Notes under the pieces: model-generated
Database searches by the model: none
What the model was told of the DNA's origin: nothing
What the model saw: only the letters and a program-made list of their open reading frames with translations
Made by a program: the position numbers and the translations under genes
Assembly: GCF_037042905.1 (NCBI RefSeq)
Contig: NC_087249.1
Location: 13,641,201-13,705,200 of the forward strand
Length of the DNA stretch: 64,000 nucleotides
Reading direction: 5' to 3'
From: Lytechinus pictus
Taxonomy: Eukaryota; Echinodermata; Echinoidea; Temnopleuroida; Toxopneustidae
In this document: one piece after another, positions 9,223 to 20,039 of the stretch
How positions within the stretch are numbered: the stretch's first letter is position 1
Layout of the letters: every line of letters begins with the position of its first letter

Positions 9223-11029
9223 CAAAAGTTGATAAATATTTATATATCCATGCATGATTCCCCTCAGAAAATGAATTAATCCATTAAATTCACATTTTAT
9301 TTGTAAATAATAGAAATAAAGATAACTATTTGTAATGAAAACTTGGAATTCTAATAATTTCACTCTGAAATAAGGATAAAAAATGGCCATGGAAAATATA
9401 TTTAGGAGTTAAAGCTCAATCAACTATGTCAATAACGTCAGGGTATTTAAGTAAATAGGTCGATATATCGTGATTGTGGCATGTAGGTATAGTGATTCTG
9501 ATGGGGAAAAGACTGACCTGCCTGGAAAAAGAACACAAATTTAGTAGTTGAATCCTTGAGCAATGATGATGTCAAAATACAAGTTCGAGATAAAATTGGA
9601 TAAAATAGCACTTTTTCTTATAATATACTGTAATGCATTGACAAAAGTGTAAAAAAATAATGTGTGATATAATTTGAAATGTGACAATGGTGAAGTTACC
9701 TAAAATAGCAGCATTTAGATATGCATTTTACAAATCTAAATCAAGGTACTAATTTCTTTGTAGCAATAGATTACTAACCTCAAATGCTACAATCAATACT
9801 ATAAAACTATAACTTAATATGTAAATGGAAAGGATAGGCCTAACTCTTATGGCAAGCATCGTCTGAGAAAATTTTCATATAGCCAGGGACAATGACGAAG
9901 AATTAAAATAAGGCAATCATTAGAGCTGCAGCTTTTGTCATAGATGAAGTTAAGTGTCTCAACTTCAGCAAAGAGTAATTGAACTCTTGAAAACCTGACA
10001 TTTTCAAGACTTTGATCTGGCCCATTCAATGAAAGCCTTACGTTCTGTCAAGGGATATCAGACCAGGATCTATATTATTACTGATATGCTGCACAGCTTG
10101 ATTCTCAAAAACTGGAAGTGGTGCTGTAGAAGTTTTGTTAGGTCGATGGATGTGTACTTATAAGCTATTATCTCCTTTTGAATTTCATTGTTATATGCCT
10201 AATTTGTGCATGATAAAAATCAGTTGTTCTGGACCAAAAACATGATCCTTGTACAAACTGATACCTAGTTGACATAGCATCATGGGGGACGTACGGCAGA
10301 GAGCAGATATGAAGTTTTATCCTGCAGCATTAGCATCACAAGAGATTCTGGCAGCTCGCAATGAACTGACGAAAGGTAATTCATTATACGGGAATTCACC
10401 TTTGTTGAAATTAATATATATGTAATTTACTACATGTATGATAGAAGCTACAGCTCTAATGATGGCCTTTATTTCATCATCATCATCATCATCCCTCTGC
10501 TGTTTGGAAATGTTCTCAGATGATGCTAGCTGTGACATGAGAGTTAGACCTATCCTATCCATTTTCAGAAGATTAAGCTAATAGTAATAAATAGTATTTA
10601 TTATAGCATTGAGGTGAGTGGCCTATCGCTGGAGAGAAAAGACTCGACAACCTACTTAGATATAAGGATGCATTAAATGCTGCTACTTGAGATAGAAATC
10701 ATTTCAAGTTATATACTTCATTTCATTTATTTTTTTCAGTGCTTTTGGCAATGCATCGCAGTATATGAAAATTGTTATTTAGTCATCAACCTTTTTTACT
10801 TAATTTCCACTGATATTTTGGACCCCTAAATACATTCTCCATGGCCTTCATTATTTCAGACTGAAATTATGAAACCTCCATGTTTTCATTACAAATTAGC
10901 CATGGTTATTTGCATTATTCAGAAATAAAATATGAACACAAAAATATTTTTTTTGTTATTTTTATGTCATATATAGATTATATATTTCCTCTGATCTTGG
11001 ATTTCAAAGGTGAAAGTTTATTCTTTATA
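9223..11029. other. interior of the 4.5-kb element, mostly featureless
   Basis: AT-rich sequence between the LINE tail and the right arm. It contains an (ATC)n microsatellite at about 10473-10492. A short ATG-started open frame at 10282-10375 ends at a good donor (AAAG|GTAATT); it is discussed as a candidate alternative exon. No other gene is recognisable. Confidence 0.4.
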
Positions 11030-11972
11030 CTTATTTTAGTGTTGTTTAATCTTCTTGTACAAGTCTTTGCATTTTGGCACCAAGATCACCGACCTGCGGT
11101 GTTTTATCTCAGAGATACCATTATTATTATTTAATGTTAAAATGGACATTGACCTTTGTCCTTGAATTTTATGGGTGAATGTGCATTCTCGATGCTTAAT
11201 TTTATTTTATCTTCCTGTAAGAATACGCGTGTTTTGACACCAAGAACACCAACCTGCACCGTTTTATCTTAGACATACAATTTTATAATATGGTATATAT
11301 AGTATAAAGGGTCATTGACCTTTGGCCTTTAATTTTATGCGTGAATGTGCATTCTAGGTACTTAATTTTATTCTATTTGATCTTCTGGTATTTAAAGAAT
11401 CTGTGCATTTTGACACCATGATCACCGACCTATGCTTTTTCATCTCAGAGACACCATCATACAGTATGGTATATAATGTAAATAGGTCATTGACCTTTTG
11501 AAAGGCTTTGACCTTGAATTTTATAGGTGAATGTGCATTCTAGGTAATTAATTTTATTTTATTTGATCTTCTTGTAAGAATCTGTACATTTTGGCACCAT
11601 GATCACCAGCATGTACCTCATCATCTCAGATATACCATTATACGGTATGGTATATAATGTAAAAAAGGTCATTGACCTTTTGAAAGGCTTCAACCTTGAA
11701 TTTTATTGGTGAATGTGCATTCTAGGTAATTAATTTTATTCTATTTGATATTCTGGTAAGAATTTGTGCATTTTGACACCATTATCACCAACCTGCGCCT
11801 TTCCATCTCAGAGATACCATTATACAGTATATACGAAAAGGTCATTGACCTTTGACCTTAAAAAAAAGCACTTTCCCCAACCCGTATTCCTCCTAACTTT
11901 TTTTTGGTAAATGTTGACACCCATACCTACTCAAATCAGTCAAAAAACCATTTCCAATAATTTTATTCCAGA

Positions 11973-12539
11973 TTGGTTCTTTTGGGGTCTAATTTAGGGA
12001 TACTATGAGGCCTTTTTAGCATTTAAACTTTTTTGACATCCTCTTTTTCTCAAACAAGACTAATACCAAACATAGGCATATGTAATAAGAATTAAGATGT
12101 ACGTATTACATTTTCTTGCGAGTTGCAATCTCTGTTTCTGTCTACAATTGTTTGATGACTCGGTATGCAATGCCAATTGCAACGTCAGTAATCATCACAA
12201 AAACTCATGTGTAATTGCAGTCTCTCAGTATTAACAAAATCTAAAAAGGAGGTCGCGTAACTTGGCCTCACTCAGAGTAATTCGTAGCTACTGCCTACTG
12301 TAACTTAAGAGCGCCTCTTTTTTATTAAAATAGAAGTCAACTGAGATCTCAATATGCATGGCCATGGCCTAGTCTCGCTCGTGCCATAACTCTTAAATGA
12401 TATTTCAGCGTTAAGTGTAAGCATGCGTCACGTAGCACCTACAGGTTTGACTGCAGTTAGAAAACACTCGGTCAAGGCTAGGCCAGGCAGGACCGACCAG
12501 GTCAATTCAAGGCAGCGTATAATGAATAAGGCAGGAAGC
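11973..12539. other. no recognisable feature
   Basis: Unique-looking sequence with only short random ORFs. No exon, RNA gene or repeat could be supported. Confidence 0.35.
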
Positions 12540-13030
12540 AAGTCATTGGGTGATTTCAAGTACGGTGTTAGGTGTTGAGAGCGTGAAAGGGCTGCTGAAC
12601 TGAGCTCCAACACCGAGCGTAATATTATTTTTTCATTAAAATGTATTAAACTCTAATGATTTGCTCTCATCTTAACTGTAAAAGATAATTTTACGGGGAT
12701 GGTTCGTCGTGTTCGCCCCCTGTTCGTGAGCTACAGTTCATCAACACCAACACCGAACTTTAAATCACGGTTCTCCCAATCCCTGGGGGTCGGTGTTGCT
12801 GAATGGGGAAATTGCACGTAGATCGATCGTCAACACCATGAACCATGCATGCAGCCGCAGTGTTGGGTTCAGCAGATGACAATCAACACCAGCCTTCAAC
12901 ACAAACTGCCGGAATACACCATGTTTTCCGAGGTCAATCCCAACACCAGCCTGATTTCAAGTACGGTGTTGCCACAACACCAACACCAGATTTCAAAACT
13001 GTACTTGAATTGAAATCACCCAATGACTGT
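12540..13030. repeat. CAACACC-rich degenerate repeat
   Basis: 'caacacc' or 'ggtgttg' occurs more than ten times, and 'gatttcaagtacggtgtt' occurs twice (near 12550 and 12952). It may be a decayed minisatellite-bearing element related to the short inverted-repeat element at 50512-50757, which also carries 'caacacc' and 'ggtgtt'. No coding is supported. Confidence 0.5.
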
Positions 13031-13657
13031 TGCCTTGCCCTAAGTAATACTCGTTCCTGAATGAGTGATGTGTCTATACTAGATGAACTACGAGATCTAG
13101 ATCTAGAGTAGAGACTAGAGAGTCTCAACATGTGCATGTGAAAGTATGCTATGAACATTATGAACGTTATTCATCTTCTTGAACAGAGGTTGCCATAAAG
13201 ACAAACTTAATATCTCATAGGAGCATCGTAACGAACTATATTGCGAGAATATTCCATATTGTAATTTCATAAATAGCAAGGATATTGAATACATTATTAC
13301 GATAATGCCCTATTATGAGAATAAAGTGAGGTTACAACATGAGCCTTCCCATGGACCTACATTGTGCAACATGCTATGATATGCATTCAAAGTAGGAATG
13401 CAACAAATACCTTCATAAAGTGTTCATTGGTGTGCTATTCTATTTACCTGGTCTATTCAATTTCTTCATCCTGCTATGTAAAACAAGCTTACGTAATATC
13501 TTGCTTTGAAATCTGCCTATCTTAATGAAAGAAATGAAAGGTCATTTGACCAAAATTGTCCATGAAGTAACTACGAACTGGTCTATTGATTCATGGAGCT
13601 TACTTCTCCTTTCTCATGCAAGAAGTATTACAAAAATCGCATGCTCACTGTAGCCTT
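13031..13657. other. no recognisable feature
   Basis: AT-rich DNA with a short 'agatctagatctagag' tract near 13098. Nothing else could be supported. Confidence 0.35.
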
Positions 13658-14243
13658 TAAAGGGATGCTTCGGGCTGGAGATATATCTAAATATATAGAG
13701 TAAAATTCACAAAGCAAAATGCTGAAAATTAATCAAAATCGGATAAGAAGTAACGAAGTTATTGAATTTTTTTTGAAGTTTATCAATATTTTGAGAAGTT
13801 ATGCACATCATCATGAATATTCATTAGGTGGGCTAATGTTACATCCCCACTTTCCTTTTTCTAATGTCATTACATGAAATCATAAATGTTTCATTTTTTC
13901 ATACATGTGTAAATGTTGTGTCTCCATTGTGATAAAATAAGTTGCGGCAATAATATAAACTAATGCACAGTTGTCAATCCAATTGTTTTAGTTCTTGGTA
14001 GAACAATTTTGAATTAACCTAATTTCATACAATAAAATACAAAGGAACAAGTGGGGATATGACATCATCAGCCCATCTAATGAATATTCATAAATACATG
14101 CCTAGAACTGTTTCGCCGGAATAATGCAAATCTTTAAAATTCAATAACTTCGTTATTTGTTATCCAATTTTGATCAAATTTTCAGCATTTTGCATTGTGA
14201 ATTTGACTCTATTTATTGAGATATAAATATCTCTAGCCTGGAT
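13658..14243. mobile_element. palindromic MITE, GGGATGGTCCGGGCTG family, copy 1
   Basis: The left end 'aaagggatgcttcgggctgg' is followed by 'agagtaaaattcacaaagca', 'aaaatcggataa' and 'atgaatattcattaggtggg'. The right half carries the same blocks in inverse order and orientation, ending 'atctctagcctgga'. It has no coding capacity. Better preserved copies lie at 45758-46362 and 58393-58985. It sits in the intron before exon 4 of the secreted gene. Confidence 0.8.
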
Positions 14244-14582
14244 TAATGGCAACGGGCGATGTTGCAAAATCATGGGAAAACTTAAAAGTGATGTGTTGAA
14301 AATAGATAATTGAGGATATTCCTATTTTATTACATCACAAAACAAGACGAAATATACATCAAAGCCGTAAGTGTTTTAAATTTTGATGAATTAATGACTT
14401 TCCGTTCTAACAATGGATTCAAACTTGGGGAATAATTCTTTGCAAGACTGACCAAAAAACCTAATAGAATTTTCATGGCTCTTTATAATTTTGACCAATA
14501 AAGGGAGCTAATCGTTTATTCTTGTTTTGGATCATTATCTACTTTCATACTGATTTACATTAATAAAAAAAAATATCTGCAG

Positions 14583-14660
14583 ATGGTCAGAGATGTCGTC
14601 GACGTCGTCGTGTTCCTGCTATACATGCGGTAAAGGACCGTAATAAAAGAAGTGTGTTTG
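14583..14660 (+). CDS. exon 4, Cys-Arg5 cassette of the secreted protein
   Basis: The acceptor is 'aatatctgcag|at' and the donor 'gtgtttg|gtaaga', both close to consensus. The exon is 78 nt, phase 1 at both ends, and again begins by completing an Asp codon. It encodes about 26 residues: DGQRC followed by five Arg, VPAIHAVKD, then RNKRSVF. The Arg codons are mixed (CGT, CGA). NKR could be a dibasic convertase site. This exon has the only Cys of the assembled model. The match in phase, start codon and Arg-rich style with exon 2 is the main reason for placing it in the same gene, although it lies 10 kb downstream of exon 3. Confidence 0.6.
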
Positions 14661-14769
14661 GTAAGATATCCTATTCATCACTTTACTCATACTTTGATAG
14701 TTTCAGATTAAATTAATAAACGAGGAGTCTCAACAATATCAATAATTTGAACGCCCCTGCATCTCGTCT

Positions 14770-15080
14770 GCATTACGTGATTCAATACAGCAGTAGTGCT
14801 AACAAAGATGATGATAATTAAATTGACCCTAAATAACCTTTGACCCTTTATCATGCCATCTGAAACTCGTGCAAAATAATAAGTGATACTTGACTGCCCT
14901 TATGTACAAGGTTCATGAATTACATGATATTTCAAAGAGATTTCAATGTTAATATATCCCCAAATGATCAATTCATGCGAGCTGAGACTCGTGCAAGATT
15001 ACTGATACTTTATTCCCCTTATATCCAAGTTTCATGAAATGGGTCCATATACTTTTTTTTCAGTTATTGAAATGTTCACG
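14770..15080 (+). repeat. second copy of the GACCTT dispersed repeat
   Basis: It starts 'gattcaatacagcagtagtg', like the left edge of the window, and carries 'taacctttgaccc', 'atccaagtttcatgaa' and 'gggtccatatactt' in the same order as 1-622. It is diverged and truncated at the 3' side. Confidence 0.65.
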
Positions 15081-15089
15081 CCGGCGACT

Positions 15090-15850
15090 TTTTACAAATT
15101 TTTCCCACATTGCTATGTTTTGCCCCCTCAAAATATTTGGTTCATAACGCAACTGGGTTGAATGAATGTGTTGTGTAAAAGCTATGTTCTGTATATGCCC
15201 GCGATGTGATTAAAATAGCGGCAATCTGCGAGGTTTAAATGGCTTTGATATCAAGAAGTTCCGGGGGCTCCGCCCCGGACCCCAACCGCACAGCACTGCG
15301 TATGGAAGGGTGGGCCATGGCCCCAAAAAGTTCTACAAACAAGAAAAAAAAAGAGGAAAGAAAAGCAAAGGAAAAGTGTAGGATATGATCATTTACTGAA
15401 TATAATGTCAAAAATTGCTCAAAGTTAGATTCTCATGAAAAGGTGATTTTTTTCTCGCTCGCTTCGCTCGCTCGGATCTTATCTAAAGCAGCTTTTTAGC
15501 ACATGTGCTATACAGCGCCCCTCATTTTTTTTTTACTCATCACGCTACTGCTGCAAAGAATCCTGTTCACAGTTGCGTACAGACCAAAAAAAGGGAATCT
15601 AAAGAGTGAAATATATTATTTTCTGGATATCGTGTCAAAATCTATCACAAAATTGAATTTTTGTATTAAAAAGGTCAAAAGTTTTGCTCGCTCGCTTCGC
15701 TCGCTCGCAACTTTTATATAAGATAAATTCTGCCCGATACGCCATATCTGGCCTTCTCAAAATAGTCGCCTTATTACACCATTACGCCTGTTCATACCAG
15801 AATATGACCGGGAAAATTTTGGCTCCTGGCCACCGACGCCTGTTACGCCG
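15090..15850 (+). repeat. repeat with 'ctcgctcgcttcgctcgctc' blocks
   Basis: Shared order of blocks with 40205-40930: 'aaaatatttggtt.ataacg', 'ggccatggcccca', 'gaaaagcaaaggaaaagtg', and 'tctcatgaaaa.gtgatttt', with C/G/T palindromic runs such as 'ctcgcttcgctcgctcg'. Two copies with the same order show this is a real family. The short ORFs in it are not conserved. It abuts the broken end of the Penelope-like reverse transcriptase. Confidence 0.6.
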
Positions 15851-15853
15851 ATG

Positions 15854-16867
15854 TCTGAGAGGTATCCCGGGTTTGTGTATTTTGGGCAACCCGTATATTC
15901 TAGGGTGCTGTTTCTGTGTGGGCTTTATCTTTCTGTATGTAGCCTCATCTAGAACTTTGTCTTTCTTTAGTGCCAGTAACGTACTGGTCAGTTTACGACA
16001 CATTCGATCCGTGGGCTCTTTCTTTAGCTTTTATACGGACCAGAGCACAGAAGCTCGGTCATTTTGTCTTCGTAGGTGGTACTATCTAAAATGATTGTGG
16101 CGCTACCCTTATCCGCAGGAAGGATTGTGATGCTATCATCATTCTTGAGCGTCTTAAGAGCATCATGCATCTCTCTTGTGGTATTCGGTTTCGGAGGACG
16201 TGCTCTCTGTAGAATAGAATCTACATCTTTTCGTGCGGCATCAGCCGAAACTGGATCAAGAATCTTGACCGCGGCTTCAATTAACCTTAGCTACTATCTC
16301 GGTAATGGGCAATTTTCTGGGTGACACGGCAAAGGCGAGGCCTTTCTTAAGCAATTGCTCCTCGGTGGAGGTGATCTGTCTCGAGGATAGGTTAACAACC
16401 CATTTATCCTCATTCGCTAATGAGGCGGTGACCTTCTTAGATTTGGGTTGCATCAACTTTTCAAATTTTGCCTGTTGCCTTTTCTTATATTTAGCGAAAA
16501 CATCTGCGTAGATATTTTCATTAACCTTCAGAATGTCTGTACTATGTTGGGCTTGCATAGTCTCTTTGATATCGGCTTTCAAAGTTTCGTGTTCCGTCTT
16601 TGCCGAATCAATCGTGCATCTAGTGAGAAAGATGCGTTCTTTCAGAAAACGAAGGGCGGCCGTTTCTGCTATCTTTCCCGCTCCTTTGGTGTTCATAGGA
16701 GGCTTGACCCGCAGGTCTTTGGGAACCACTGACGCTTTAATGCAACGCACAAGAAAGGTCAATTGGTTGGAAAATCGAGCTATCTTTTTACTACATCGTT
16801 CGTATCTTCGAGTCAACTTTAGGGCGGGGCGCCCATATGTTCGTTCAATAATACTAAATAGGTTCAT
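15854..16867 (-). pseudogene. Penelope-like element reverse transcriptase, N-terminal fragment
   Basis: Read from 16867 down, the frame starts MNLFSIIERTYGRP and runs 196 codons, with a Lys-rich stretch (KYKKRQQ...KSKK) and then VVNLSSRQITSTEEQLLKKG, the conserved lead-in of Penelope-like RTs. A one-base frameshift near 16280 is followed by IEAAVKILD and ILPADKGSATIILD, the first RT blocks of the family. A second frameshift near 16025 precedes KKEPTDRMCRKLT and YGLPKIHKPGIPLR, the next conserved block. Similarity stops at about 15854, so the catalytic Asp motifs and the GIY-YIG endonuclease are absent. The element is dead: two frameshifts and a 3' deletion. The start lies inside the terminal repeat, as in other Penelope-like elements. 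Confidence 0.88.
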
Positions 16868-17444
16868 TATTGCAGAGTGAAATAATCGCTAGAGGGTATT
16901 CATTTGTCTCGCAATCTACTATGGTCAACAAGGAAATTCGTGATCACTCTCGCAAAAAGTGTTCACTAGCACAAGCGTTCCCGGCCCCGAGCGAGGGACC
17001 GCTCAGCTAGTCAACCCCCACCAACGGGAAACTAGCGAGCCCGCCAATTTTGTCTTATTTGCATATTGCCGACTCGCGGCGTATTTCCATATACCTCAGG
17101 CTTATTTGTATATACGGATCACCGGCCGCACCGTATATCGACGCACTGATTGGTGAAACGCCCGACCAATCACACAACGGATCAGTGCCTACCTATTGTT
17201 CCCGCGTTCGTGCGAACGGTCCTGGGGATTGTTATAAATAGACTACGTTATCAGATAATTTTCGTCACTTGATAAAGAGTTGCAGCGGCACTCGAAAGCT
17301 CGTGAACTTGTAAGCTAGTGAACACTTTTTGCGAGAGTGATCACGAATTTCCTAGAAAGCTAGTGAACATTTTTTGCGAGAGTGATCACGAATTTCCTTG
17401 TTGACCATAGTAGATTGCAAGACAAATGAATACCCTCTAGCGAT
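16850..17444 (-). mobile_element. Penelope-like terminal region with inverted copies
   Basis: Two pieces of the terminal repeat lie head to head. The 16850-16975 piece (starting 'aatactaaataggttcatta') leads directly into the RT ORF. The 16993-17444 piece carries the same sequence in inverted orientation plus the promoter block. Partial direct and inverted terminal copies are known for Penelope-like elements. A short unrelated linker, 'acaagcgttcccggccccga', joins the two. The 16993-17444 piece is the inverse of 641-1121. Confidence 0.78.
17057..17240 (+). promoter_or_regulatory. second copy of the histone-like promoter, partly decayed
   Basis: Pointing right on the + strand: ATTTGCAT at 17057-17064, then two decayed octamers (ATTTCCAT and ATTTGTAT), ATTGG near 17150, CCAAT near 17166 and TATAAATA at 17233-17240. 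It points away from the neighbouring RT ORF, so it would not drive it. Confidence 0.5.
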
Positions 17445-17728
17445 CATAACAATTTTTATGCTTTTTTTTCTCTTTCACTTAATTACCAAACCGTTTCGGT
17501 CTAACCTGTATAGACACAAGCACCGCTTTTCCGATGGCAGTTGGAGTCATCAACATTCAAATAATGTTAACCAACGTTAGGTTTTGAAATGTCATATTTC
17601 AATGAATATTTTCACGAAATTTAAAGGGAAAATCATTAAGTATATATCATTAAGTTTGTTGACCTCAGATGGCCTTTGTTTGTGACTAAGTAACTTGTTT
17701 TTCATGTTATATCACAATTTTTTTGCAG

Positions 17729-17769
17729 ATAATAATGAACAAAATATCAATTCTTATCTACATCAATAA
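17729..17769 (+). other. candidate alternative terminal exon of the secreted gene
   Basis: A good acceptor, 'ttttttgcag|at', is followed in phase 1 by DNNEQNINSYLHQ and a stop. It would join in frame to any upstream phase-1 exon (for example exon 4) and begin with the same Asp codon. It is very short, so chance is possible. Confidence 0.25.
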
Positions 17770-17847
17770 TCTGAAACAATCTTTGACCTTGACCCAGTAA
17801 CCTGAACTTATACTCCTCTAATTTGTGATTTCTAACGGCTCGGTGTA

Positions 17848-18165
17848 ATAATGGCAAAGGTAATAATGGCACAGGTAAAAATGGCAGAGGTAATAATGGC
17901 AGAGGTAAAAATGGCAGAGGTAATAATGGCAGAGGTATAATGGCAGAGGTAAAAATAGCAGAGGTAATAATGGCAGAGGTAATAATGGCAGAGGTACAAA
18001 TGGCAGAGGTATAAATGGCAGAAGTAAAAATGGCAGAGGTAAAAACGGCAGAGGTAAAAATGGCAGAGGTAAAAATGGCAGAGGTAATAATGGCAGAGGT
18101 CAAAATGGCAGAGGTAATAATGGCAGAGGTCAAAATGGCAGAGGTCATAATGGTATAGGTAAAAA
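17848..18165 (+). repeat. 15-bp minisatellite, AGGTAAWAATGGCAG
   Basis: About 21 head-to-tail units of 15 bp, 'aggtaataatggcag' with variants such as 'aggtaaaaatggcag' and 'aggtcaaaatggcag'. Because 15 is divisible by three, it yields long repetitive ORFs in several frames, for instance TSAI repeats on the - strand; these are artefacts. An inverted array of the same unit lies at 21522-21715. Confidence 0.9.
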
Positions 18166-18212
18166 GGGTCTCAAACCCCCATGCAAAATCCCCCAATCGT
18201 AAGCCCTACATA

Positions 18213-20039
18213 CAGTGCGTCCCAAAAAAAACTATACACTTTTGAAATGGCTGCCAAATAAAAAAATGTAGCACTTTGGGGAAAAAGACTTACATATATG
18301 GAAAGCCAATAAAGTCAACTTTCAAATGACACCAAAAAGTTGGAAAAACTATTCATGCTTGAGCGAGCACTGCCCACTGAAACAAAGGGTATGAAAATTA
18401 GGGTGGGCTGGAATTAGCCTTCCAATTTATGTCAGTTTTTTAGAGGCAAATCCTTTCGAACTTGCAAAGTTAAGGGCGTTGTGATAAATTAATGATCTAC
18501 CGTGACCAGTTTTTGTTGCTTAAGCAATTTTTTTTAATTATTAAATTGAACTTTAATGCATGAGTGAACATAAATTACACTTTTTGGGCAGCATTTCAAC
18601 TTTATCATTTGGATCTCTTTTTGGGCAGCATTTCAACTTTATAATGTGGATCTCAGCAAGGTGTTCATGGGAGTCGGGAGAATAGGGGATGAGAAAGGAC
18701 TTAAGTGGGAGAAGTAGGTTGATGGAATAAGGGTCTACAGAACATTCAGCCCCCGCCCCCTCCCTCTTTCCCGCCCTCCCCTCCTGCTGAGAGACTGATG
18801 GCTATTGTCATGTACGCGTGAAGTCCAGAGCAGAATGTTGATTTAATGATCAATTCTGAATTGGGGCATCAACTTTTTCCTATCATTCATTTAATCAACA
18901 ATTTATCAGTAAATCAACTCATTCAATGTGCAATGTGATCAATCAAACATTCAGTTTTTTTCAATAAATTACTTCATTAATCATCATAATCATTAAATTT
19001 CTTGGTAATCATTCAATAAAAAAAACTCAGCCACCGGTCACTTGGCAGTTAAGTTTTGAATAGGCTACAATCCAGGAAGTGAGACAGAGAGAGAGAGAGA
19101 GAGGGGGGGGGGGTGGGAGGTGGAGAGGGGAGGGTACATATGACTTTAATTTGTAAAAGGACAAACAGAAGAGGAATGCCCTTTTAACCAAGTCTTAGCA
19201 TATCCCGCCCTTTTGCTTGTAACAGGTACCATCACATTATTCTGACTCTCACGAACACACTTCTGAGGTCAACAAGATGAATATGCTACACTAAAATTAC
19301 AATTTCTGTTCACTCATGCATTACATTTCAATTTAGTAACTCATGAAATTTGCCTAAGAAACCATAACTCATCTCACTCATAAATAGCATAACACCCTTA
19401 GCTTTGTAACTTTCAAAGGACTAACCTCTAAAAAAAACTGTAAGGCTAATTCCTGTACAGCCTAGCCAAGCTTAGTCTGTCAGGAGGAGAGAAGTGGGGG
19501 GGGGGTAGAGATGGAGGGAGGGGTTGCTAAATGTTCTGTTGACCTTCATCCCATCAACGTACTTTACCCAAGGAGTAGGTGATATCTCCTTGCTTCACCT
19601 ACCCCCCCCCCCTCCTCTTCTCCTGACTCTCATGAACACATTGTTGAGATCAACATGATAAAGACAAAATGCTGCACTAAAATTTGCAAATCATGATCAC
19701 TCATGCATTGAATTTCAATTTGATAACGCATTACATTTTCACAAACAACAAACTGATCACATCTGATCTTTAATTCACCAAAGAACCCTCAACTTTGTAA
19801 GTACCAAACAAAAAAACCTGAAAGAAATTGGAAGGCTATTTCCGGCCCATCCTAATTTTCATACCCTTTGTTTTAGTGGGCAGTGCTCGCTCAAGCATGA
19901 ATAGTTTTCCAACTTTTTGATGTCATTTGAAAGTTGACTTTATAGGCTTTCCATATATGTAAGTCGTTTTCCCCAAAGTGCTACATTTTTTATTTGGCAG
20001 CCATTTAAAAAAGTGTATAGTTTTTTTTGGGACGCACTG
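18213..20039. mobile_element. 1.83-kb Tc1/mariner-type palindromic MITE
   Basis: It begins CAGTGCGTCCC and ends GGGACGCACTG, flanked on both sides by TA (18211-18212 and 20040-20041), the target-site duplication of the Tc1/mariner superfamily. Inverted homology runs inward for at least 230 bp on each side, including 'gcactgcccactgaaacaaa', and continues in weaker form towards the centre. The middle has a (GA)n and G run near 19085-19110. No transposase ORF is present, so it is non-autonomous. Confidence 0.85.

Larger units (their letters stand above)
7465..11972. mobile_element. 4.5-kb element with long inverted arms made of tandem repeats
   Basis: Outer ends 'ctggaataaaattattgg' (7466) and its inverse 'ccaataattttattccag' (to 11971) are continued inward by more inverted homology, including 'gtatgggtgtcaacatttac' and 'acgggttggggaaagtgc'. 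Each arm then holds degenerate tandem units of about 165-185 bp containing 'aggttggtgatctt.gtgtc', four in the left arm (to about 8210) and five in the right arm (from about 11030). A 5'-truncated LINE (8240-9222) lies inside. No transposase was found. The architecture resembles foldback elements, whose arms consist of tandem repeats. Confidence 0.65.

Noticed and set aside
10317..10562. - strand ORF with poly-Asp
   Set aside because: The Asp run is an (ATC)n microsatellite read in reverse; no other support for coding.
16533..16880. 115-codon + strand ORF
   Set aside because: It is the antisense shadow of the Penelope-like RT fragment, whose family motifs are on the - strand.
645..17444. Polinton/Maverick-type giant transposon suggested by the 16.8-kb inverted repeat
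   Set aside because: No polymerase B, integrase, ATPase or capsid frames are present, and the repeats are explained as Penelope terminal copies.
17747..18196. 149-codon - strand ORF with TSAI repeats
   Set aside because: It is a translation of the 15-bp minisatellite; 15 is divisible by three, so frames stay open by chance.
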